From Rhodobacterales bacterium UBA3089 (GTDB taxonomy: Bacteria > Pseudomonadota > Alphaproteobacteria > Rhodobacterales > Rhodobacteraceae), in the NCBI GenBank assembly GCA_002367255.1, contig DFBD01000036.1:1-5433 (forward strand): 5,433 nt of DNA, written 5' to 3'. A model generated the notes under the pieces. It did no database searches and was not told the DNA's origin. It was given only the letters and a program-made list of their open reading frames with translations. Both the position numbers and the translations under genes were made by a program. Below are positions 1 through 5,433 of this stretch, piece after piece (the first letter of the stretch is position 1; each line of letters opens with the position of its first letter).

Positions 1-218
1 CGCGAGGAGAGGGAAGTGCTAAAGAAGGCCATCGTCGCGTTGGTCGATTGATGCGCCAGAACGCTATATCTGTGGTTAGAACCCGCAAACACAAAGTGAC
101 GACAGGCAGCAATCACAAGTTCAATATCGCGCCGAACCTGCTGAACCACAACTTCTCAACGGATCAACCCAATCAAAAATGGGTGATAGATAGGAATGAC
201 AGTATCGGTATGGATTAA
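1..218 (+). pseudogene. IS3-family transposase remnant (OrfA tail joined to internal OrfB piece)
   Basis: Two out-of-frame pieces of an IS3-family transposase are visible. Frame 1 (1-30) reads REEREVLKKA, the typical end of the OrfA leucine-zipper region, and then runs to a stop at 49-51. Frame 3 (3-218) contains OrfB-like text: RRVGRLMRQN (33-62), RTRKHKVTT (78-104), FNIAPNLLNHNFS (120-158) and PNQKW (168-182), which in intact elements lies just before the first catalytic Asp of the DDE domain. After Trp (180-182) the similarity fades and a stop follows at 216-218. The N-terminal part of OrfB that normally separates these motifs is missing, so the copy is internally deleted as well as lacking its catalytic C-terminal half. 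The left boundary lies outside the window and I could not identify terminal inverted repeats. It cannot encode an active transposase. The family call rests on remembered motifs and is firm; the IS subgroup is not assigned. Confidence 0.8.
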
Positions 219-350
219 TCGGTTAGGGGAATTCGAATCTGGAAGCCAGATGACTTCGTTAGCGATGGACACGGCACCAATAATTCAGCAGGCGACGGTG
301 GCATCCGTACGTTTAGGTCAGTTTGGCAGTGGAATAATCTGAAGAGTGCG
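219..350. other. intergenic stretch with no recognised gene
   Basis: This stretch separates the transposase relic from the regulator's control region. No reading frame of convincing length or family resemblance is present. A GSQ.TS-like string in frame 1 (241-258) faintly recalls the catalytic-domain text of IS3 OrfB, but the residues around it do not fit. A single TCAGTT half-site (318-323, preceded by GG) matches the operator half-sites further downstream. Confidence 0.5.
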
Positions 351-353
351 TTT

Positions 354-384
354 TCAGTTGTTAATAACTGACGGGTCAGTTATT
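354..384. promoter_or_regulatory. probable TetR operator: two overlapping palindromes
   Basis: A perfect inverted repeat with 10-bp arms AATAACTGAC (363-372) and GTCAGTTATT (375-384) surrounds a GG centre. It overlaps a second near-perfect palindrome, TCAGTTGTTAATAACTGA (354-371), which has one mismatched pair. The three half-sites are TCAGTT at 354-359, AACTGA at 366-371 and TCAGTT at 376-381. Short GC-centred palindromes just upstream of a TetR-family gene are the usual operators of this family. The position 26 nt before the start codon and on top of the likely promoter fits autorepression of the whole efflux operon. The palindromes are seen directly; binding by the adjacent regulator is inferred. 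Confidence 0.75.
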
Positions 385-386
385 TA
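358..386 (+). promoter_or_regulatory. possible promoter of the tetR-efflux operon
   Basis: TTGTTA (358-363) resembles a -35 box (4 of 6 against TTGACA). It is separated by 17 bp from TATTTA (381-386), a weak -10 box. The spacer is almost entirely filled by the perfect palindrome, which would let a bound repressor occlude RNA polymerase. The box matches are modest, and an alternative -10 such as TATTAA (385-390) is possible, so the exact start point is uncertain. Confidence 0.4.
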
Positions 387-409
387 TTAATGAGAAACGG
401 AATATTTGT

Positions 410-1066
410 ATGACTGCACAGCAATCCAAATTTGAAGCCCCAAAATTTCGCCGACGCGCTGACGAAAGGCCGGACGAAGTGTTGGACGCAGCCCTTCAAT
501 TGTTCCTCCGAGACGGTTTTGAAGCAACGCGCGTTGAAGATATTGCCAAAATCGCGGGCATTTCGAAAGCTACGGTTTATCTGTATTTTCCGTCAAAAGT
601 CGCCCTGCTCGAAGGGTTGGTGAAGCGATCAATCTCGCCGGTCGCTTTAATGGCTGAAAACGCGATGATTCAGTTTGAAGGAAGTGGGCAGGACGCAATT
701 CGCATGGCTCTCAGGTTGGTTAGCGAAAAATTGTCCGACCCCAACATTTTTGGGATCCCCGTGTTGGTGATGCGTGAAGCCGGCCGGTTCCCGGATCTTG
801 CAAAAATCTACCACGACGAAGTTATTTCGCATGTTTTGCCAGCGTTCAAATCCGTAATAGTTAATGGCATGGCTTCAGGTGAGTTTCGTGAAGTGGACGT
901 CGAATTAACTATACGAAATATCGTCGGCCCACTGATATTGCACGTTGCTCTGGGGAATATTTTTGAAATGGGTGACAATTCCGCAGACGGATTACAGACG
1001 TTTCTGGAAAACCATCTCTATGTATTATTTAACGGACTAAATAAGGAAACACGCAATGATGGATGA
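410..1066 (+). CDS. TetR/AcrR-family transcriptional regulator
   Basis: This is a 218-residue DNA-binding regulator, the normal length for the family. The N-terminal TetR helix-turn-helix domain occupies about residues 18-65. It begins RPDEVLDAALQLFLRDGF, continues with VEDIAKIAGISKATVYLYFPSK as its recognition region, and ends in the conserved start of helix 4. The remaining residues form the variable ligand-binding and dimerisation domain, with the FPDLAKIYHDEV segment common in AcrR-like proteins. The start at 410 places the HTH at its usual distance from the N-terminus; a weak GA-rich ribosome binding site (ACGGA, 397-401) lies 8 nt upstream. It is the first gene of the efflux operon, and its last 11 nt overlap the fusion-protein gene. 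By position and family it most likely represses this operon through the palindromes at 354-384, as CecR (YbiH) does for the related ybhGFSR genes of E. coli. The inducing ligand cannot be read from the sequence. Confidence 0.93.
   Translation: MTAQQSKFEAPKFRRRADERPDEVLDAALQLFLRDGFEATRVEDIAKIAGISKATVYLYFPSKVALLEGLVKRSISPVALMAENAMIQFEGSGQDAIRMALRLVSEKLSDPNIFGIPVLVMREAGRFPDLAKIYHDEVISHVLPAFKSVIVNGMASGEFREVDVELTIRNIVGPLILHVALGNIFEMGDNSADGLQTFLENHLYVLFNGLNKETRNDG
1043..1048 (+). promoter_or_regulatory. ribosome binding site of the fusion-protein gene
   Basis: AAGGAA lies inside the 3' end of the regulator gene, 7 nt before ATG 1056 and 10 nt before a second ATG at 1059. An in-frame stop at 1038-1040 rules out a start further upstream, so the protein begins at one of these two codons. 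Confidence 0.7.
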
Positions 1067-2009
1067 GATATTATCCTTCTTTTCGGGCATACTAATCGCG
1101 GTGTTTCCCGGCTTTTCGAGCGAGGTGGACTCGAGCTTTTCCGGATATGTCGAAGCGGACTATGTGTATGTTGCGCCAACAGCGACAGGCAGGATCGACG
1201 GCATTTTTGCTAGTGAAAATCAAAGTATTTCAGCGGGCGACATTCTATTTACCCAAAACCGCGAGCAGCAAATGGCGGCTTTGTTGGCGACCAGCTCTGC
1301 GGCCGAAGCGTTGAAAGCGGCTGCAGATAATATTCGCACTGGGGCGCGTGAAGAAGAGTTGGCGGTCGTGCGTGCGCAACTTGAAATGGCACTGGCCAAT
1401 CAGACACTATCACAAATCAGTCTTGATCGGGATTTACAATTGTTGAACGACGGGTTTGTCACCGCTGCGAAAATTGATCAGGAACGGGCTGGGTTGGCAA
1501 GTACTACATCGCAGGTGAATCAGTTGAAAGCACAGCTCGTATCAATGGAGTTACCGGCACGGAGCGCCGAGTTGATAAAAGCCGAATCCAACTTGCAGGC
1601 CGCTTTGGCCGAAGCTAGCGCGGCGGAGGCAAGACTGGATGCGCAAACAACGTTTTCTCCGGTATCGGGTACTGTCGAACGGGTCCTATACTCCGTCGGC
1701 GAAGTAGTTATGATCTCGGCGCCAGTATTTTCAATTTTGCCCAATGGTCCAAATGCCGTAATTTTCTACATTCCTGAAACGCAGCTAGCTGGATTCGAAA
1801 TTGGCGACTCGTTACTACTTAGTTGTGACGGATGTCCGGCCGGAAAGTTGGCGGTTCTGGAAAGAATCGACAGCGAACCAGAGTTCACCCCACCAATAAT
1901 CTACAGCCGCGACGAGCGCTCCCGTTTGGTATTCCGCGCCAAAGCACGACTTCCTGAGGGGGTTTCATTGAATCCCGGCCAACCTGTCAGTCTTGAAAGC
2001 CTGAAATGA
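1056..2009 (+). CDS. HlyD/YbhG-like periplasmic membrane fusion protein
   Basis: This 317-residue periplasmic adaptor should link the inner-membrane ABC transporter to an outer-membrane channel. A hydrophobic N-terminal stretch (about 5-20) would serve as membrane anchor or signal. The first half of the lipoyl-like domain (about 30-68) contains GYVEADYVYVAPTATGRI. A long Ala/Leu/Glu-rich coiled-coil hairpin follows (about 69-196), then the second lipoyl half (197-228, with SPVSGTVERVLYSVGEVV), and a beta-barrel region to the end. The stretch EFTPPIIYSRDERSRLVFRAKA (about 276-297) corresponds to the EFTP...LVYR region of E. coli YbhG, which supports that subfamily. The gene overlaps the regulator by 11 nt and the ATPase by 4 nt (ATGA). 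Oddly, the N-terminus has Asp and Glu but no Lys or Arg before the hydrophobic stretch, atypical for a signal anchor. The general role is well supported; the substrate is unknown. Confidence 0.9.
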   Translation: MMDEILSFFSGILIAVFPGFSSEVDSSFSGYVEADYVYVAPTATGRIDGIFASENQSISAGDILFTQNREQQMAALLATSSAAEALKAAADNIRTGAREEELAVVRAQLEMALANQTLSQISLDRDLQLLNDGFVTAAKIDQERAGLASTTSQVNQLKAQLVSMELPARSAELIKAESNLQAALAEASAAEARLDAQTTFSPVSGTVERVLYSVGEVVMISAPVFSILPNGPNAVIFYIPETQLAGFEIGDSLLLSCDGCPAGKLAVLERIDSEPEFTPPIIYSRDERSRLVFRAKARLPEGVSLNPGQPVSLESLK

Positions 2010-2959
2010 CTGACGACCTAGATATCGCGATTGATGCGCGTGGCATCACCAAGATTTACGGCAAAAACACGGTGGTCGATAATTTTGACATTCGTGTACC
2101 TAAAGGGGCTATTTACGGGTTTCTCGGGCCGAACGGATCAGGAAAAACAACGACTATTCGCATATTGTGCGGGTTGCTGACGCCCGATGCCGGAAACGGG
2201 ACCTGCGTAGGGCATGATATCCGTACTGAGTCCGATAAGATAAAGGCGCAAGTCGGGTATATGACGCAAAAGTTTTCGCTATATCAGGATTTGACCATCC
2301 GCGAAAATTTGGACTTTGTCGCACGCATGTTCGCCGTTAAAAACCGAAAGAAGCGTGTGAACGATGCGTTGGAGGGCCTTGGGTTATCTGACCGTTCGCA
2401 CCAGATTGCAGCAAATCTTTCAGGTGGCTGGAAGCAACGCTTGGCGCTCGCGGCCTGTTTGATCCACGACCCAAAGCTGCTGTTGCTTGACGAACCGACC
2501 GCAGGTGTTGATCCTAAAGCTCGCCGAGAATTCTGGGATGAAATTCGGCGACTATCCAAAAGAGGCGTCACTGTGTTGGTCTCGACCCACTATATGGACG
2601 AGGCAGTGCAGTGCGATAACCTCGCCTATATCGCATATGGTAAAAAGTTGATTGATGGACCTTCGGCCTCGATTGCCAAACAAGTCGGTCTTACGACCTA
2701 CCGGATAGAAGGCGAGCAGTTGTCGGATCTTGAGGAGCGCATCAAAGGTGAGCCTGGCGTCGCGCAGGTGGCGCGGTTCGGGACCGGAATACATGTCTCG
2801 GGTGTTGATGCTGCAATATTGCGAGATTCAGTGAAAAGAATCGCGACCCAGGAGAACCGGAAATGGAGCGAGCAGCCAGCAGGATTAGAAGAAGCCTTTA
2901 TTTATCTTATGACCGGAAGTAGCGATAACTTTTCAAAGCCGAATGAGGCGGCGAGATGA
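2006..2959 (+). CDS. ABC transporter ATP-binding protein (half-size, YbhF/CcmA-type)
   Basis: This is the cytoplasmic ATPase that powers the exporter. All nucleotide-binding motifs are intact: Walker A GPNGSGKTT (41-49), Q-loop Gln88 in YMTQKF, signature LSGGWKQRL (138-146), Walker B LLLLDEP with Asp162 and catalytic Glu163, D-loop AGVDP (166-170) and switch His195 in VSTH. Trp after LSGG is common in this drug/ABC-2 exporter branch. A C-terminal extension of about 90 residues (after about 225) resembles the accessory domain of this class. At 317 residues it has one nucleotide-binding domain, whereas E. coli YbhF carries two in one chain, so it should work as a homodimer. Its start overlaps the fusion-protein stop, and its stop overlaps the permease start, both as ATGA, implying translational coupling. 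It is clearly an ABC export ATPase; drug export is only one of several possible roles. Confidence 0.95.
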   Translation: MTDDLDIAIDARGITKIYGKNTVVDNFDIRVPKGAIYGFLGPNGSGKTTTIRILCGLLTPDAGNGTCVGHDIRTESDKIKAQVGYMTQKFSLYQDLTIRENLDFVARMFAVKNRKKRVNDALEGLGLSDRSHQIAANLSGGWKQRLALAACLIHDPKLLLLDEPTAGVDPKARREFWDEIRRLSKRGVTVLVSTHYMDEAVQCDNLAYIAYGKKLIDGPSASIAKQVGLTTYRIEGEQLSDLEERIKGEPGVAQVARFGTGIHVSGVDAAILRDSVKRIATQENRKWSEQPAGLEEAFIYLMTGSSDNFSKPNEAAR

Positions 2960-4089
2960 AGTGGTTTTCGATCAATCGGTTCGTGGCCGTTCTAGCGAAA
3001 GAATTTGTCCAGATGCGACGTGATCGCGTGACCTTCGCCATGATGATTGGCCTACCGATCATCCAGTTGCTTCTGTTTGGCTTTGCGATCAACGCCGACC
3101 CGCGAAACCTTCCGACGATGATCGATCTGGGCGATAATGGGCCGATGACCCGCGCGGTGGTTTCCGCTATGCAGACTTCGGACTACTTTGAATTTATCGG
3201 ATACGTAAACGGTTACGAGGATGGTGAACGGGCGTTGCGCACGGGTAGCGCCAACTTTGTGGTCGTCATTCCGCCCAACTTTGAACGCGACCTAATCCGT
3301 GGTGATAAGCCGGAAATCCTGCTGGCGGCCGACGCGTCCGATCCGTCTGCTACGGGTGGGGCAGTTAACGCGCTCGGTGGAATTTTAAATGTCGTTGCGC
3401 GTCAAAATTTGACCGGCCCGCTGGCGCATGTTGTCGGTCAGCCCGCGCCTTTTTCGATTAACGTTCAACGACACTATAACCCAGAGGGAAGCACTGCGAC
3501 CAACATCGTCCCTGGCTTACTGGGGATTATCCTGTCGATGACGATGGTAATGATCACCGCGGTTGCGATCGTCAAGGAAACCGAACAAGGCACGATGGAG
3601 ATGTTGATCGCCACGCCCGTACGCCCGCTGGAAGTGATGTTGGGCAAGATTTTGCCCTATGTTTTTGTGGGTTATGTCCAGACATTGGTATTTCTGGCGG
3701 CGTCCTTCGCGATATTTGATATTCCGTTTACTGGCGAAAAACTGGCATTCTTTATTGGATTTAACCTGTATATAATCGTCAACCTTGCACTTGGTTTCCT
3801 GATTTCAACGCTTGTACGAAGTCAGATGCAAGCGATGCAGTTGTCCTTTTTCACGATCCTTCCTTCAATACTGCTGTCCGGTTTCATGTTCCCCTTCTCT
3901 GGCATGCCCGGTTGGGCCCAGTTTCTGGGCACTGGCGTGCCAGCAACGCATTTCCTTCGCCTAATCCGCAAAGTTATGCTGAAAGGCGCGGGCGTCTCAG
4001 ATGTAACTAGCGAATACATTTCGCTTGTTGTCATCCTGCTTGTAATTGGCTTGATCGCCGCAAAACACTATAGGCAAACATTGGATTGA
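2956..4089 (+). CDS. ABC-2 type transporter permease (YbhS/YbhR/YhhJ-like)
   Basis: This is the inner-membrane subunit of the exporter, 377 residues, the usual length for this family. The layout is a cytoplasmic N-terminus with a basic amphipathic segment (FVQMRRDR), TM1 at about 25-45, a large periplasmic domain (about 46-182), and five more hydrophobic segments at about 184-206, 232-254, 263-285, 292-314 and 353-371. Family landmarks are YNPE (174-177), NIVPGLLGIIL (183-193), KETEQGTMEMLIATPVRP (207-224), SGFMFPFSGMP (308-318) and PATHFLRLIRKVMLKGAG (329-346). The start overlaps the ATPase stop, and a GAGGCG ribosome site (2945-2950) sits 5 nt upstream. Only one permease gene is present, while the E. 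coli ybh cassette has two (YbhS and YbhR), so a homodimeric channel is expected. The gene is intact and ends the operon. The substrate cannot be deduced. Confidence 0.94.
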   Translation: MKWFSINRFVAVLAKEFVQMRRDRVTFAMMIGLPIIQLLLFGFAINADPRNLPTMIDLGDNGPMTRAVVSAMQTSDYFEFIGYVNGYEDGERALRTGSANFVVVIPPNFERDLIRGDKPEILLAADASDPSATGGAVNALGGILNVVARQNLTGPLAHVVGQPAPFSINVQRHYNPEGSTATNIVPGLLGIILSMTMVMITAVAIVKETEQGTMEMLIATPVRPLEVMLGKILPYVFVGYVQTLVFLAASFAIFDIPFTGEKLAFFIGFNLYIIVNLALGFLISTLVRSQMQAMQLSFFTILPSILLSGFMFPFSGMPGWAQFLGTGVPATHFLRLIRKVMLKGAGVSDVTSEYISLVVILLVIGLIAAKHYRQTLD

Positions 4090-4099
4090 GCCAATAAGA

Positions 4100-4127
4100 G
4101 GTCAATCCGGTTGACGACGGATTGGTC
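4100..4127 (+). terminator. hairpin just after the efflux operon, weak terminator candidate
   Basis: CAATCCG (4103-4109) pairs with CGGATTG (4118-4124) across an 8-nt loop. Two G-T wobble pairs and one G-C pair extend it to ten pairs (4100-4109 with 4118-4127). It begins 11 nt after the permease stop, the right place for a terminator or an RNA 3'-end stabiliser. No T-tract follows, so intrinsic termination is doubtful. Confidence 0.3.
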
Positions 4128-4272
4128 GTGCTGTTGTGTGCTTAATCTCTTCATTGGTGGTCTGCCTTTAACGTAAATATACTCAGGTTTAATGTTTGCA
4201 TTGTCGCCGTCAGCGCCCATTGAGGAAACTGGGCTTCCTGTTCCTCGGGTGAAAATCTGGTTTTAGAAGCGG

Positions 4273-4291
4273 CCCCCATGAAAAATGGGGG
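4273..4291. terminator. GC-rich hairpin after the HdeD-like gene, possible terminator
   Basis: CCCCCAT (4273-4279) pairs perfectly with ATGGGGG (4285-4291) around a 5-nt GAAAA loop. On the minus strand it begins 27 nt beyond the HdeD-like stop codon. The sequence after the stem on that strand is CCGCTTCTAAAA, only weakly T-rich, so termination is possible but not textbook. Confidence 0.4.
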
Positions 4292-4318
4292 GTTACCGGA
4301 GGATACTTGGGTTGCAGG

Positions 4319-4924
4319 TCAAATGGTCAGTGCTTGAAATTTGCGTAACACTAACGCCAAGGCAATTTCCAGCAACCCGTGAAAGATTGCAAAAAACCCG
4401 ATAATCCAGCCCATCGAGGCCACTCCGACTGTGGGGTTGGTCCACAACACTATCGGGAGTGCGATACCAAAACCTACACTGATCAGGCCGGACAGGCCTA
4501 GCAACCATTCACCATAGATTTCCTTACGCAGGCCAATGGCAGCGATCAATTCTAGCAAGCCCGTGGCGATCAACCAGATCGACAGCATGATCCAGACGAA
4601 CGCCGTCAGTGAAACGGCTGACAACGCAGGAAGAGCCAGTAAAATAACCCCTAAAAACAGGCCCAGCGCCCCGCGTAATAACAGTGGCCAGAAATTCCCT
4701 TTGCTGCGAACAGCTGAAATGATCGACAAAATTCCGTCTGCCGCTGCAAAAGCGCCGAACAGTAACGTCATTGCGTAAACGGTCTCCAAGGGTATCCAAA
4801 ACGCAACTGTGCCGAACAGAATCGCCAATATGCCGCTGAAAAGCATCCAGCCCCATTTCGGCTTCAACACAGAGACAACGGTATAACCTTCAACGAAGTT
4901 TTTATTGTTTGATGTAGTATGCAT
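4319..4924 (-). CDS. HdeD-family (DUF308) six-helix membrane protein
   Basis: This 201-residue inner-membrane protein has six predicted hydrophobic segments at about 24-44, 47-72, 80-100, 104-130, 138-162 and 167-193. They are arranged as three similar pairs, as in the HdeD/DUF308 family. Characteristic pieces are WGWMLFSGILAILFGTVAFWIP near the start, the AAADGILSIISAVR segment, the central LLLRGALGLFLGVILLALP, and WIIGFFAIFHGLLEIALAL near the end. E. coli HdeD is linked to acid resistance at high cell density, but for most homologues no molecular activity is known, so no specific function is claimed. The start is supported by AAGGAA (4932-4937 on the complement) 7 nt before the ATG, and the soluble N-terminal tail is short. 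It is transcribed toward the efflux operon and away from the gene at the right edge, so it is probably its own transcription unit. Confidence 0.9.
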   Translation of the reverse strand: MHTTSNNKNFVEGYTVVSVLKPKWGWMLFSGILAILFGTVAFWIPLETVYAMTLLFGAFAAADGILSIISAVRSKGNFWPLLLRGALGLFLGVILLALPALSAVSLTAFVWIMLSIWLIATGLLELIAAIGLRKEIYGEWLLGLSGLISVGFGIALPIVLWTNPTVGVASMGWIIGFFAIFHGLLEIALALVLRKFQALTI

Positions 4925-4931
4925 TTTCGCG

Positions 4932-4937
4932 TTCCTT
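4932..4937 (-). promoter_or_regulatory. ribosome binding site of the HdeD-like gene
   Basis: The complement reads AAGGAA 7 nt before the start codon at 4924-4922, a strong match to the anti-Shine-Dalgarno sequence that fixes this start. Confidence 0.75.
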
Positions 4938-4943
4938 ATAAAA

Positions 4944-5006
4944 ATGGCCGCAAGTTTTGGCTGACAAGTTGGTCTATTAATTACTTCTTATACAGTCAGC
5001 GGCCAT
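4944..5006. repeat. long imperfect inverted repeat upstream of the HdeD-like gene
   Basis: ATGGCCGC (4944-4951) is the exact reverse complement of GCGGCCAT (4999-5006). Continuing inward, TGAC (4962-4965) matches GTCA (4995-4998) after a 10-nt interruption on the left side only. The right arm therefore reads GTCAGCGGCCAT without a break. The repeat lies in the leader or promoter region of the HdeD-like gene and could be a protein-binding site pair or an RNA stem in the 5' leader. Confidence 0.5.
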
Positions 5007-5017
5007 ATTTGCTGCAA
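4987..5017 (-). promoter_or_regulatory. possible promoter of the HdeD-like gene
   Basis: On the complement, TATAAG (4992-4987) resembles a -10 box. TTGCAG (5017-5012) is a possible -35 box, but the 19-bp spacing is longer than ideal. The -10 falls inside the loop of the inverted repeat and one repeat arm falls in the spacer, so a protein bound there could affect initiation. Support is weak. Confidence 0.3.
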
Positions 5018-5034
5018 AATTGTTGTTATGAGCA

Positions 5035-5410
5035 GTGTTTTTCTTACTTATCCTTTGTTTAATTTTCATCGAAAAACCCTTCGCGGGCTCCTTCCCACAT
5101 GCCAACCGCTGCACCTTTGGCAATACTGACCATGATAATCTCAAAGTTGGTTATCCAGGACAGCCCATTAACATACTCTCCTACTCTGAACTGGGTCATA
5201 AAGCGAATACTCAACAAAGAAAAATCTTTGGCATTATCCGCAAACGTGCCGCCATGGAATTTGAAAACCGTAAAGAGCTGGACACATCGATTGAACCGCA
5301 ATGCTTGAAAACTTTGCTGGCAAAACCCCTCCACATCCCTCTTCCCCATCCTCCACCCTTGGTATACATAGCCCTTGACCCCGTATTTTTACAAACAGGA
5401 CAATAAACCC
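5035..5410. other. unassigned region upstream of the right-edge gene
   Basis: Several frames are open here and none is recognised. On the + strand, a GTG-started frame (5035-5406, 123 codons) begins with a hydrophobic run (FFLLILCLIFIEKPFAG) that looks like a signal peptide but lacks a basic N-terminus and a clear ribosome site. On the - strand, a 96-codon frame (5349-5059) lies codon-aligned opposite it and ends in AVGMWEGAREGFFDEN. Two codon-aligned opposing frames often mean that at most one is real. I cannot choose between them from composition by eye, so no gene is called. TATACA (5363-5368) is a possible -10 box for the following gene, without a good -35. Confidence 0.4.
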
Positions 5411-5433
5411 ATGAGTGCAATTCTCGACATTAC
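5411..5433 (+). CDS. start of a gene cut by the window edge, possibly enolase
   Basis: An ATG preceded by AGGAC (5398-5402), 8 nt upstream, opens a frame reading MSAILDI and then an incomplete Thr codon before the window ends. Enolases commonly start with M-S/T-x-I-x-D/K-I ahead of the conserved ILDSRGNPTVE motif, so enolase is a reasonable guess. ABC ATPases can also begin with similar residues. Seven residues are not enough to decide, and the gene symbol is left blank. Confidence 0.4.

Larger units (their letters stand above)
4090..4318. other. convergent intergenic region
   Basis: This gap lies between the 3' ends of the permease gene (+) and the HdeD-like gene (-). It contains the two hairpins listed separately and no coding frame of note. 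One or both hairpins may end transcription from the two sides, but neither has the run of T expected of a textbook intrinsic terminator. Confidence 0.5.

Noticed and set aside
241..267. Frame-1 string GSQMTSLAM resembling the GSQYTS region of IS3 OrfB, which would extend the relic to the right
   Set aside because: Only a few residues match and the flanking residues do not follow the family pattern, so chance similarity is likely.
2284..2794. Minus-strand open frames inside the ATPase gene
   Set aside because: They lie antisense to a gene with every ABC motif intact and have no family resemblance, so they are shadows.
4524..4856. Alternative frames on both strands within the HdeD-like gene
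   Set aside because: They overlap a well-supported six-helix membrane protein with its own ribosome site and show no protein-family features.
5059..5349. Minus-strand 96-codon open frame as a protein gene
   Set aside because: No recognised family, no clear functional context, and an equally long frame lies codon-aligned on the other strand.
5035..5406. Plus-strand 123-codon frame as a small secreted protein
   Set aside because: GTG start without a convincing ribosome site, no basic residues before the hydrophobic run, and a Pro/His-rich tail that looks non-coding.
1..5433. CRISPR array, tRNA or rRNA gene, or att-like direct repeats
   Set aside because: No regularly spaced repeats, cloverleaf-like sequence or ribosomal RNA sequence was seen on reading either strand.

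Overview
The window carries a complete, co-directional four-gene efflux cassette (TetR regulator, HlyD/YbhG-type membrane fusion protein, ABC ATPase, ABC-2 permease; 410-4089, + strand). An IS3-family transposase remnant precedes it. A convergent HdeD/DUF308 membrane protein gene (4924-4319, - strand) follows, and the first 23 bases of another gene lie at the right edge. Protein sequence style points to a Gram-negative proteobacterium. An alphaproteobacterium, possibly a sphingomonad-like one, is my guess from the regulator and fusion-protein sequences. Base composition looks close to balanced by eye. Taxonomy is inference only.

Layout. 1-218: decayed IS3-family transposase, with an OrfA tail in frame 1 running straight into an internal piece of OrfB in frame 3. 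219-350: no gene recognised. 354-384: overlapping palindromes built from TCAGTT/AACTGA half-sites, a good candidate for the TetR operator, sitting on the likely cassette promoter. 410-4089: tetR, hlyD, ATPase and permease, with each junction overlapping by 4-11 nt, so almost certainly one translationally coupled operon. 4090-4318: convergent intergenic region with two hairpins. 4319-4924 (-): HdeD-like six-helix protein with a clear ribosome binding site. 4925-5410: divergent intergenic region with a long imperfect inverted repeat around a possible hdeD promoter, then about 375 bp with competing unrecognised reading frames. 5411-5433: start of a + strand gene whose first residues resemble enolase, but the fragment is too short to be sure.

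How the genes work together. The organisation resembles the E. coli cecR(ybiH)-ybhGFSR set, but is smaller: a half-size ATPase and one permease gene, which would be expected to act as homodimers. The fusion protein would span the periplasm toward a TolC-like outer membrane channel, which is not encoded here. The TetR protein probably represses its own operon through the palindromes and is released by an unknown ligand, plausibly a transported compound. The HdeD-like gene is transcribed separately. I see no clearly new biological system. The most interesting signals are the clustered operator half-sites, the internally deleted IS3 relic and the unexplained block at 5035-5410.
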